Both the position numbers and the translations under genes were made by a program. This document shows, one piece after another, positions 13,815-27,315 of a stretch of 64,000 bases of DNA. The notes beneath the pieces are model-generated. The model worked only from the letters and a program-made list of their open reading frames with translations. It made no database searches and had not been told where the DNA came from. The DNA is from Paralvinella palmiformis (lineage: Eukaryota; Annelida; Polychaeta; Terebellida; Alvinellidae), in contig JAODUP010000451.1 in assembly GCA_025642065.1 (NCBI GenBank), positions 124,001 through 188,000 of the forward strand, given 5' to 3'. Numbering within the stretch: position 1 is the first letter of the stretch; each line of letters starts with the position of its first letter.

Positions 13815-16800
13815 ATGGAAAGCATACCCGTATACTTGGCGGGCAGAGGTAGAGGAAGAGGTAATGCAGGACAACTTCAGTCAAGTCTGAGGTCACCACC
13901 AGGGGTCAGCACTAAAAATGGCACTGCTGCCAATGAATCAGCTCGAAAGGAGAAAATGAACACTGTAAGCTTTCAGAACAGTGAAAAGTTAAAAAGAAAT
14001 CAGCACCCCAAAGGTATAGTCACATACTACAAATGGATATTGTATTTGTATGGCTACTAAATAGATTTTAGGCCATTTTTATTAGTGTTTTATATAGAAA
14101 TCTGTGATATATAGCTAATAAACTGCTATTTCCTTAAGTTTTTACTGGGTTATGATCATTGGGTTTTTTCTCAAGAATTCTGACATCAAACTTACAAAAT
14201 GATTGCATAGAATTTAAATTCTTTTGTTAAAAATATAGTTCTTTGAGCAATAAGTTTTAAGATTTTTATTGGTACCCTAAAGTTAAAAGCACTACACAAC
14301 CCTAATCTTCTTAAAGGCTCAGTTGCATCAGTACACTTTTTAAATAGTGAGTAAATTGAGGCTACTTAGTCTTTCCTGGCTTTGATCCATGGAGGCAAGT
14401 ATTTATTCTTTTCAATGTGTAAAATGTGTGTGTCTGCTGAAAAGGTGTTGCTAGATGTGATTAGAATTAATTCTCCCAGCTAAAATACCTTTTGCTTGGG
14501 GCATGCATACAGCACCAACGGTTCATTTTTCAAGTGAATGTAATTAACAAGAGAAAAACAGAAATCATTCAACTTGGTTAGTAAGTGATCAGGGAATTTA
14601 GTTTTGTACCGTTCACATTTCTTATGACCTGTGTTCAAATCCCAGCGTGGGCATATCTGAAGGTTGTTTTCATCTTTCACTTCATCTCATCACCTTTGGA
14701 AGTCGCTCGGCCCATTTAGCCTACCTCGTGTGCACAAAAGTGGCCGTAAAACATCAATCATCATCATCATCACATATCTTATGGCAAAGTAGCTTGAATA
14801 AGCTGTGATTTTGACATTGCATCTGAATAGTGACCTTTCATCAAGAATGATTGCAACAAAGGAAATCAAGCTGATCTCCTTCCTTGTATAGTTGATAACA
14901 AAGTATGATATTGCTTGAATGATGTCATTTTGCACAATTGGTGAATTTTCTAGAAAGATAGTTGACTTACCTAAATGAGCATTCAACAGTGAATCGTACT
15001 CTCTGAGTAAATTAAGTAATTTTTTGTAATCACCTTTATTAGCCAAGGAACTGGACTTAAATGATCTCATAGTTGAAGTTTTTGTTTTGATAAATTACAC
15101 ACTGCATCAATGATAGGATTCAAAGTTTCCCTATTTTTCCTTACTTGCTCATTGTGCCTGTATATTTCAGCCTTTAGCTGACTGTTAATTAAGCTGTCAA
15201 TTCTATAATAATAATGCATGTTTATATAGCACCAGAACCAGGTAACCTTGTTCTGAGGCAATGTACAGTATTATTATCTCTGACTCAGACCCGTTTCTAC
15301 CCAACACATATCTTGACTCCCAAGGGAGCATACAGTGCATACTGCCATTAAAAGAGCAACACGTTACTCAAACACATACCCATCACGTCCTCTCTGGTTC
15401 TCATTTTTATGGATGAGTGAACCAATCGCCACATGACAGCATTGCAGCTCCTGGAGCCTCAAACCAGCTACCCTTCAACTACGAGTCCTACGCTCTAACT
15501 AACTGCGCTATTATGGCTCGATATCTCTGCTGGCTAAACATTTTGTAATCCAAGATTGGTTTAATATGGGCCTGAGATCTTTAATGCTTTTATACTGCAG
15601 ATCTAAATTTTTTTTCCAAACACCCTTTCTCTGGAAAACAGTAAACAGGTGCAGTAGAAAAATATAGACAGTACCTCGTATCCTGTTAGTCATTTTACAT
15701 TTTCATACTGCAATGTCCAGAGATGTTCAATATATTAATTTGTTTGTCCAAACAATGTATTGCTAGCTTACACAACATTCAGTTTCTCCCGGTACATTCT
15801 GGAGGAAAATAGCATTTCTGTTATATCTATTACACTATTTGCTTTTGAGACAAACAGGAAATTACCGTAATAAAATATTTCTTTAAAAAAATATCACATA
15901 ATACTGTAACTATAGTATTTAAGATCAAGACATGTCAACACAACTGCATGAATTACGGTAATAAAAAATGAGCTGAAAGTAAATTGCACAGTAAGCTGAA
16001 TGAGTATATAAACACACAACCTTCTAAGCTAAACTGTTTTCAGTGACTAATGTAAATAACTGCTGATATTGTTATGTCAGCAGACTCTGACGTAGACCTG
16101 ACTTAAACTTTGTTTCCGAGTATGTATTGTTAGATCTGAAAATAAATTACAGCCAGATTATATCATGACGCTGCAAGAAAAGAATTATTGTAACGAAAGT
16201 CAATTTCAGTTAATGAATTTCCAATGAATTTATACAAACAACTTTGCATCATGAGAACAAACAAGGATGTGTGGTCCGGATGGAATATTGCTCACCTTTT
16301 GGAGGCCTGCCATTTTACTACCATCTGCCCAGTGCCATTATCATAATACGCATAGGTATGGGGTGTGCAATCTTATCTCAACAAAACTACCACAATATTT
16401 CGTAACAGGTGACACACACACAAAAGGTTTTTCTGTATGATCCATGTTTATATTATTGAGTGAGCTTTATATTTAATATTATTTATGATGAATTTACCAA
16501 TTTCTTTGTGGATCTGCGTGCCCAGAATATCTGCCCCTTATATGGGTGGGTGGGTAGGCGGACAAACAGACAGACACACAGACACACACACACACACACA
16601 AATAGATAGATCCAACAAAGTAAGTTTATTCCTATACTAACTGAAGAAATATCAATCAGATTTGTTGATAATCAAGCCCTTCTTTATTCCTCTAGGATTT
16701 GAAACACGTATATGTTATGCTGAATAGAAAACAATTAAATGCTGTGTTTCGCTGATTCATATTAGTATGTTTTTACATCTAGGTGTGACTTTACCTGATT

Positions 16801-17689
16801 GTACGGAGAGTAGATTTCATGACGCAGTATCAAGACATCAGCAAGCTGCTCAGCACCATCTTGAAAATGTAGCTGATGATTTTGATTCTTCTGATGAGGA
16901 AGAAGAGCTCAATGATGATGAAATCTTAACATCAGTTGTTAAAAACTTTAGCGTTACATCAGGTAAATGTATTTCAGATTATCAGTAAAGAAGACATATA
17001 CAGAATATATGTCCAATTAATTTTGTATTAGATATGTGTTAAACTCATACAACTATATTGAGGAAAACTCATACTTTTATATTACAACTACCAAATGCTG
17101 TAGAAATGTTTTCATTAACAGTGGAGATGGGTCCTACTGATCTTGGCAATACTGAGGAATACATTGTCAACTCGATGAAATCCAAAGCTAACGTCTGTCT
17201 TGTCTGTATTGAAACTATTAAGAGAGTTGATCCCGTAAGTAATAATTTTAATAATAATAATAAAGTGCCAATTCTAATTCTATAAAACACTACAGGAAAT
17301 GATATACATCTCGAATTTTAGCACCCCACTGGACACAATTGCCAAAATTTTGAACTGAAGATTTTTATTTGGCTAGTGTGGGCATGAGAGAGGTAGAGGG
17401 TGATGAAATGTACAAGTATCCAGGACAATTATAAAATTTTCTTATTAGGTATGGAGTTGTAGACGTTGTTACTGTATGTTTCACATCAGCTGTATCCAGA
17501 AATGGGTGAAAGATGGTGTCTATCAACAGATATTACAGTCGGATGATAACACTAGTGGTGAAAATTTGCCATGGAACTGGTATGTTATATGTTCCACTTT
17601 TAATGTTATAAATTGTACCAATTAACAGAGTTAAGTAATGTCCTTATATGCTTCTATGACTAAAATGTTTATTGTATTGATCATTCACC

Positions 17690-17736
<47 letters not shown>

Positions 17737-20042
17737 CTATTAAGAAGCTAATGTTATCTGGTGATTCTAATTATCAAAATCTATCTTGTTTCTACCTGAT
17801 AAGCCATAAATGGAGGTTGTTGCAATGTTCAATTATTAAACTTTTTGTCCCTCGTAATAAATCTAATCACTGCCTTCTGCCGATGTGCTGCCTCTCTTTA
17901 AATACCTTTTCAACATGTGCTTATAAATTAAAATAAGATTTAACTGGGTGATGGTACTGTACTTATTTTGTTGTGAATTTTGCATGTTTTTAAATTAATA
18001 AAGAGTACTGTCTATACTTCTGGTCTATACATTTTGAATTAACTAAAAGAAGGTGGCACCCAATGAGCATTCATTGCTGATATGTCATTAAATACATTAA
18101 CTCTGGCATATCTTCAAATATGTAAGTGTGCACGCATGTGCACAATCGCAAACAGCCACTGACATTGTGCATAAGTCATTCCAGATATGTGTGATCCGGT
18201 TAATGGATCTGGTCATTAATTGATAATTAACTCAAGCATCATCAATAATAGTATGAATAATCAACAGTTTTCACTGTTTTTCAGCCCTAAGTGTCGGTGT
18301 GAATACACACAGAGCACTTGTCCAACAAGGTATGAGTGTTTCTGTGGCAAGGAAATTGATCCTGTGCCTGATCCGTGGTTAGTACCACATTCATGTGGAC
18401 AAGTCTGCGACAAGCCACTAAAACCACAGTGTGGTCATTTTTGTCTCTTACTTTGTCATCCAGGTAACACTCTGTTAGGCTGACTACTTCCCATAAAGGA
18501 ACTTTAATGCTGTACATGTTTACTTCATGAATTTGCTTTTAATCGTTCTTTTAAAGCTGCGATAAAGTTGATTTTGGAATTTAATCTGTGTTTTTTTTTT
18601 TTATCAGGTCCCTGTCCACCCTGCCCAAAGACCATATCAGTTACCTGTTTCTGTAGTCAGAGTTCACCACAGTTAAGACGTTGTGGCTCGAAGAAATGGT
18701 CATGTGGTCAGCCATGTAGAAAGCGTCTGTCATGCGGACATCATCAGTGTAAAACACTTTGTCATGATGGTAATGCAATGATTATTTTGACCCTATTTAC
18801 GGCTATTCCAAATTCAGACTAATGGTGTTCAGGATTTTGAAATTTATAGCAAAGGCAACATGAGAAGTCCTGCTGTGAAGATATTTTTTCTGGTTAACAA
18901 TAAAATCCTCTTAGCTAATTTTTCTTTAACAATTACTGTGAGTTTCCTTTGGTTTATTATCTTAATTCACTTATAAAACATCAATACCTATACCAATATA
19001 TTGGCATTGCTATTGAAATAAAATCAGTGACAAATCCACTAATTTTCCTTTATGTCTAATTCCCTGGAACATTGTTAACATTCTGTGACAATATCCACAA
19101 ACTACAGACACGAATTATTCTTCAAGTATGGGACAGTGGTACATGTTTATTTAAAGTTTATATGTAAATATTGCCATCCTTAGAGATTACCTATAATTGT
19201 AGAATGATATTTTATTGCAGGAGATTGTCCTCCATGTCCTGAGACTAGTATCCAGCCATGTCAGTGTGGCCGCAGTACAGCTGTAAGGCCTTGTGCTGAT
19301 GCAGTGTGGCAGTGTACCGAGGTAGGTTTGTCTAATATTTTTGTTGAATAACTGCCATGAATTCCAGAAATATTTACATTATGAGCTTGGTGTAACGTTT
19401 ACGATATTTCTTCCCCTGTTGCACTATTACAATAAACTTTTTATGTCCTATATACATTCGTCAGTAGATGTGGAGCATTTCTGCAATGTAAAGCACATAA
19501 TTTACTGCAAGGTTACTAGTTGCATTATTGGTATGGTCCATGAAAGTTTAAATCATGTATTCAGTTTGCGTGCACTAAATAATTTGACTATCTTTGCATG
19601 ATTATAATTCCATTACTGAGGTGTGTGCGTGCATGCACATAAAATTAAACTTACCATATAAGCAGACTCATCCAGAAACTTCTCATTTGTCAGGAATCTT
19701 TCGGTTTAAAGAGTTGGCACTGTAGTTGGCAGGATTCTTTGGCCTCTAGAGGTGATAAAGTCTTGAGTAAAACCACCTCTATGGCCTAGTGGATAAGAGC
19801 ATGTGACTTTCTTACTCATGGTCGTGCTGTGCAGGAGGTTGAATGTTCAAATCCCGACTGTGACATTATAGTAGGAGTTTTTTTATCCAACCAGGCAACT
19901 GGCAAGGTTTTCTCTGCCGAATATGCCATATATTCTAAATTTATTTAGAATTGGTTCCTGTGGTGAAGCTGTAAATTACAGATCATATGCGTTTCCCTCA
20001 TTTGAGGTAGCTAAGCCACATAAAATAACTGCCATTTTGACC

Positions 20043-20077
<35 letters not shown>

Positions 20078-23000
20078 AGTTAGTTTTATTTAAGATAACA
20101 CCTTTATAATCAACTGGATGATTAAGCATTCTTTTAGCATTAATCCATTAAAACACAACAAAAGGTCAAGTGTGCATTAATTATTTTGGTGATCATATTA
20201 ATAGTAATGGATTAGAAGGTTTTCTTGAAACGTAGTTGTGTTTGTAAATGATAATATGTTGGGTGTTTATGGATGTGATATCAGTAAATCTTGTTGATTG
20301 TGGATGTCTGTAATCAGAGGTGGGACAACAAAGGTCACACATATCTGGAACAGTAAAGTGGCCAGGAGACCAGCTAGTGGATCTTTGACTTTAGGGTTCA
20401 GGATACTCTCCCAATCAGCTATCATGATAACTCAAAGATCTAACCAGAATATATCCCTCTATGTTCATTGGAGATGGAACACACCAAGGAATTTGACCAG
20501 CAACATGCTTAATGCTAGAAATATTACAAGTGCTATATACAGGAAACTACATAATACTGCAGGCCCGTGGGCTAAGTGTGATCACACACAGGCTAACTTG
20601 ATAGGTTAATAGGTCAATTTCTAATCTAGTCTTAAGATATCATCTCCTAGCCAAAGTTAGGCCCATTTAGCCTACCGTGTGCACAAAAGTGGCAGTAAAA
20701 CACCAATTATCATCATCCTCATAGCCAAAGTTATATTAGTTTTTAGTCATTGTCTTTTACTCAAATGTCAACAGCAAGGAAATACTTGGCAGACACCAAA
20801 ATATGTAGTATTTAGCATCAAATAATACAGAAAATTGGGTCAAGTTTGCATATTCTACACAGCTATTCAAGAAAATTCTCAAAAAGGCCAAGAAAACTAG
20901 TGTTAAACTAAAACACAAGTAAAGATAGTGGTAAAGATGCATTGTTTAAAAGTTGAGACCACAGTCAGTACTCTCAAGTTTCAGTAAAGTACTTTTCCAT
21001 ATAATGTATTACATATATAGTTTTTCCCATTTTATAATTTTGCTCATTTATAATTATCACATTTTAAAACAATCACAACAGATTTGTGGTGTGTTGTTAT
21101 CATGCGGTCATCATACATGTGAGAAGGTCTGTCACACTGGCCCTTGTGGAAATTGTCCAAGATCTGGGAAACGGATGTGTCCTTGTAAAAAAACAGGTGA
21201 GTTTTTAAGATTATTATTGTCATATTCTCCAGTTATGGCCACACTATTGGATAAGAACTGATGGCCTATAGGCCTATGGTCTTGATAGAAACCCAAAAAG
21301 AAATCATGTATTTATTTTAAATAATATATGAGAAGGTACAAAGACAAGTATATATGTGTGTGCGTATGCCATTTGAACATTTACAGTCTTGATTAATTAA
21401 ACTTTCCTGGTTAACTTTGAATGAAATATAAACTTACAATGTTGGTGGTATAGTTTCAGCTAGATTCATGCATGAATTGGCAGTATCATTGTGTGTGTGT
21501 GAGCAAAATTTAAAAAAATCAGTTCAATGTGGCAGTGTTTGTTTCTTTTCATATGACGATAAGCTAGAATAAAAGAGTCACTGAATAAATGAAATGTTTG
21601 TGTATCTTTAGAGCAACACTATTAATGAAACTTTTATGGTGATGTATATCTTATGTCATAAATATATACGACGAAACTTTTTTTAGACTTGTGTACAAAG
21701 CCAGCTGGTTAATTTAATAATATAGCAAATACCCATTTTATTATTATTGAATTGTTGAGTCGAGTCATTTAGCTTAGCCACAGGTCACACCTGGAACATA
21801 TGACTGAGGGGCAATTTCAATTTTGTTCAGTTTGTTCTTATAATGTAAAAGAAATGCACTCATGAACTTGTTTCCATGCTTTATCTGTTGTTGTTGTTGT
21901 CATTATTTATAATACACTTTGCAAAGTTGATACAAGATAAAAAGTATTGTTCCTAATGTACTCTGTTATAATAGCTATCTGGTCCCATAATATGTGTCAT
22001 ATGTAAATGAACATATAATAAGAGGGCATATAATAACCACAGCCCTTTTATTAGATTTGTCTTGCTTTTGTATTCCAATATAAATGTAACTCAAGCATTT
22101 TACAAGTTGTAGATTTTATGGATATTGGCTGACTCATACTTTGTTTGGGAGAAACATGCAGGTTTGGGGTGTAATATTTTAGTTAATTCCTTTATCATTT
22201 TATTTTAGCTAAACATATGACTTCTGCCTGTGTCATTTATCTCGGGTGTAAGATTAATATCCTACCTACAAGTCACATCCTTGCCGTTGACTGTGAGCAA
22301 AACATACTGTTAAAGCAACATTAAAAATATTCTGAGTATAGATCATTGGTGGACTGCTGTTTTTTAAGCCTGCCCATGTCTGTTAGTAGTTTCCTATCCC
22401 ACAAATGTCATTCCTCTGATGCTCACCTGATTGTGAGTGTGAGGGGATAGGTCTCTAAAAGGGTTGTTCTTCTCTCTCGCTTCCTCCCTCCCTCTCCCTC
22501 CCTCTCCCTCTGTTATTTTAAATCCCCTTATGTATCCTGAAATATTATACCTTTTTACGGGTAATAAAAGTTCAGATATTTTCTTCAGTATTTGACCTGC
22601 CATGTACAGAAGATGTCCCTACTTGTATGGACACCTGTGGTAAGCTTCTAAAATGTGGAAAACATACGTGCAATGAAAGGTGTCACTACGGAGACTGTGG
22701 CCTTGTAAGTACACTTTGCTTTTTCCAACATGGTGATGATGATAAAGATGTAGAATTAATAAAACACCTTTATTAACAGGAGCCATTCAAAGGTGCTGTA
22801 CATTAATATACAGTGATATACTGTGTAAAGTCTGAGTAATAACACAACTCATACAAATACTATATACATTCAATTTAAATGTATATAAATTAAATTAATT
22901 GAATTCATTTAATCAAATAAACTAAACCAAACACAATATGAAAAACAAAAAACTTTTGTATATCTTATTCAAGTTATCTAATAATACACATCATATATCT

Positions 23001-26000
23001 ATATATTTTAACACAGTTACACATGTAATGATGTTAGTTATTATCAGCTGGAGTGTAGCCATTTTATTAACTGCATTTGCTTTCTTTTATCCTTTCAGTG
23101 TCGGGAAATGGTTCGGAAGAAGTGTAGATGTGGAAAAAAAGAACGAGAGATTCAGTGTTATAAGGAGTACCTGTGTGACACAAAGTGCACAAACCTCAGG
23201 GACTGTGCCAATCATACCTGTAAACGTAAAGTTAGTATTTTTAATCTATGACTTAATGTGTTACCGGATGTTTAAGTTATAAGGTTTCTTGTGAATCGTT
23301 TCTATTGAAAATTAGCTTGTGTATTTCACTGTGAAATGGGGGTAATATCAGAGCAGATTGGTTGAATTTCTAAGATGAAGATTATTCATTTCACATTTTA
23401 GTGCTGTGATGGTAACTGTCCACCATGTGACCAGCTATGTAACAAATTGCTCAGTTGTCACAATCACAAGTGTTCTAGTCGCTGCCACAAGGGACGCTGC
23501 TACCCTTGCCACCTAACCATCAAAATAAAGTGTAGCTGTGGTGGTACAACTATCACCATACCTTGTGGACGAGAGAAAGTCACCAAGCCACCCAAGTGTA
23601 ATAAAAAGTGCAGGTAAATATAGTTAAAGAATGTACAAACCGAAAAGAAAAGATGCTATATACCGTAGATCCCGGCCATTAAGCCGACCTGGCCATTAAG
23701 CGAAGGTAGGTTTTTAGGCCTAAAATATCATGATTTATGATGTTACCGTCCACTAAGCCGACCTAAAAATCTGAACTTTTCCCTGCAGTATTTCTAGGTG
23801 ACGTTTTGAACACAGGAAATAGTTTTGTTTTCATAATTCGGTCCAATGTGTTTTGTGTACTGTCAATAGATGAAAGCAAATTATAACAATCATTTACACA
23901 AACTGTTAGCGCATAGTAGGACCTCAAACTTAAATTAACAGAGTGATTAAATATTCAATGAAGTCAATTACTACTGAGCCTTTGATGGTATGTTTTGGTC
24001 ACTAACGCGGCAATAACCGAGACAATGTAAATTACCGGTATATGCGGTCAGTTAGTAACTAACTCTCTATTGAAAATAAATAAATTAATTATCCTGTTAT
24101 TAGTATAAATATGCCCACACAAAATATGTAGATCTATAAGGGGGCACCCTAATGGCTAGAGTCTAGACTAATGTCTATGCTGCCAAACGAGTGAGATACG
24201 ATGCTCTTGGGTACAGAATGCCTTTGGTACGAGTTGTTTTGTTACTGATGCTGCCTTCGAATTGAAAGTCGTGAAATGCGCTACTGAGTCCAACAACATT
24301 TATCCATAATTACAAAAATCAGATAATTCTACATATAAATATTGATTTTCATTATAAAGACATGTATAATTATCATCAACTTGTTTCTCTTCTATTTTCA
24401 CTCCATGACTGCATGAGTTTAAATCAAAATGACGATTGATCTCCATTTGCATCTAGATCTACTATCTAGACTAGATCTCGATGGCTGCTAACACAATGAA
24501 ATATTTTCTCCCAATGACTGGATTTCTTCAAATTGAAATAGCACCAGCCATTAAGCCGACCTCTTAAAATAAGGGTCAAAATGTTGACACAAAGTCTCGG
24601 CTTAATGGCCAGGACCTACGGTATGTTCATGTGTGTTTCCAGTTTGGCTCTAGGGATGTTTGCCATGTAAACCTTTTATTCACTAGGTCCATTCACCACA
24701 GATAGCTGGGTCTATTCAACACACACAATCATTATAAAGTAATTTTGCACTAAAATAAATGTATTGGCATTTGACAAGTGTTTTTTTTCTGAAAGTACAT
24801 CATTGGAATTATTGTTGATTGTCAAAAAAATTAATATACACAACTGTATCCAAACACTTCCGTGTGAAGTATGGGATCCAGCTAGTAATAGTTATAACAG
24901 TGTAGATTGAATACAATATTCTTACTAACAGGATACATTCATAGATGGCATAAAGTTACAAAATTACATACAAGTTATGGTTAGATATTTAAAGAATTAC
25001 AATTCATAAAAACATAAATTTATGTGCATTAATTTTATTAATAAAACTTATGTAAGAAGACAACCAACAAGGCATGTGTTATACATCATACTATTTTAAT
25101 CACATTACATAATGTTATAGTTCATCTTAGTAAGTTGTTTATTTTATTCAAGAATTATTAGTGAAATAAAATTTATGTTGCCTGACTTTGCTCTAATAAA
25201 ATGGCTTTGTATGTCATTAACGAGCAGGCTAAAAATAGAATATAAATTTAATATTAGATCTTTATATGTTTGATTTTTCTCAGAAAATAGTATATAAAAC
25301 ACTGATTTCTTCATTTGAGATTAATTTGAAGCACAATAACAAATAGATATTGAGACCTATCAGATATGCCCAAGCTGAGGTTCGAACTCTGGTGATAGTG
25401 ATCTGTGGTCCAACATACTACCAACTACACCTTGGAGGCGCCTGGTAATGAAGAGATACACAACATCACTTCACACTTCAGTGAATGTCTAATAGAGGTT
25501 GAAAAACTGAAATCCCTTTCGAATGGAGTAGATTATATATACTATCATTCACAATTTTATATGTTATATGATAACGTGATGTTTAATAAAGTATGTTCAC
25601 TTTAATAAATTACAGATGTGAAATAAATATTTCAATTATCAGGACTTCACCTTGAGTTTAAATACTCCCATTATAAGTCCAAATATGTATATACTGTTAC
25701 CAGTCTGTTAATGGCTTAGCGTTAAATGTTTTAATTCTAGTCTGATGGAATGTTATCATTGGCAATTTTATATATCATATGATAACATTAGGTTGATGTT
25801 TAATATGATATGTTGTCCATTTCAATAAGTTACAAATATAAATAAACATTTCACTTATCATTTATCAGTTAAACAACAATCATGACAAAAGCCTTTTTGT
25901 AACGTAAGTAATTATCTTAAATATTAACATGTTAGATCTAGACACCCAAGACAATAAAACTATAGCTTGCACTTATCTGGGCAACCACAATTTTCAACAA

Positions 26001-27278
26001 AAATTATAGATCTGTTGTTTCCTATAATGGATGTTGGGCACCTCTGTGGTCTAGTTGGTAGCGCGTTGGACCACAGATCACTACCACCTGAGTTCAAATC
26101 TCGGCATGGGCATATCTGATGGGTGTTTCATCTTTGACTTCGCTTCATTACTTTTGGAGGTCACTTGGCCCAATTAGCCTACCATGTGCACAAAAGTGAC
26201 CATAAAACACTAATCATCAATCCTGCTATAATGGATCTTGTGTAGTCCTGATAATTGAAATATTTATTTCACATCTGTAATTTAGTAAAGTGAACATACG
26301 TTATTAAACATCAATACAGTTGAAATGGTTGATATCTGATATAAACAGAGTTTATTTATGGCAATATTTCTGGATTTAATTATCATTTCAATTGGTTATT
26401 GTTGATTGATAGCTGTACTTCCACCACATTTATTCCTCGTCGATTAGTCAATCATTTGAAGTACCCATGTTTCCTTGTACGTTGTCTAGGAAACCACCAG
26501 ACTGTCATCACCCAACCAGAATACCTCATCGATGTCACTTTGGCTACTGCCCTCCATGTAGACAGATCTGTGACAAGACACTCATGTGTGGCCATCACTG
26601 TCCAGCTATATGTCATACAGCTGTGCTAACAAAAATACAGCCAAAGGTATTACGCAGATCTAGTCATTTATATTAGTTTTATTTAAATTAACTCACCATT
26701 TTACACTGTGCTTAAATGCGTATGTCATATTTTATTTCAGGTTCAAAGAGTGGGACCCTGGGAAGCACAACCTACGCCAGAATTGAAACTGATTGATCAT
26801 CCTTGTCCACCTTGCCAAGTACCAACCAATGTTACATGTCTGGGAAAACATGAGGTCTATACATTTTCACTTCTATATTTAAAATAAATATTCATGACTA
26901 AAACTTTCGCCAAATTCTTTCCATCTTATAGTACTAACATCTCAAAATACTGATAACATAACAGTGATTGTATTTGTGTAGACAATTGATCCATAATTAA
27001 TTGATGTTATTGATTCAGACTGTGTCCGTTCCCTGTTCACTGGCTCAAGTGACCTCTTGTCACCGGCCATGTGGCCGACTTTTGGATTGTACAAACCATG
27101 CGTGTCAGTTAGAATGTCATACCATAGAGGGTGCTGTTGATGAACAGACGGTAAGTGAAGAGAAAATATTATACTATGGATGATGAAATAGTTAAGTCTG
27201 TGACAATTGATACATATTTGTTATTACACTGCTTCTCATTATATCTTAATCAGGGACTCCATTATGTGCTGTATTATT

Positions 27279-27315
<37 letters not shown>

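Noticed and set aside
20298..20609. 103-codon + strand frame
   Set aside because: In NFXL1 intron 7, no family features, no splice context, unremarkable composition.
22938..23282. 114-codon + strand frame with a hydrophobic start
   Set aside because: Runs over NFXL1 exon 23099-23230 in the wrong frame and through intron; the true frame is the NFX1 zinc-finger one.
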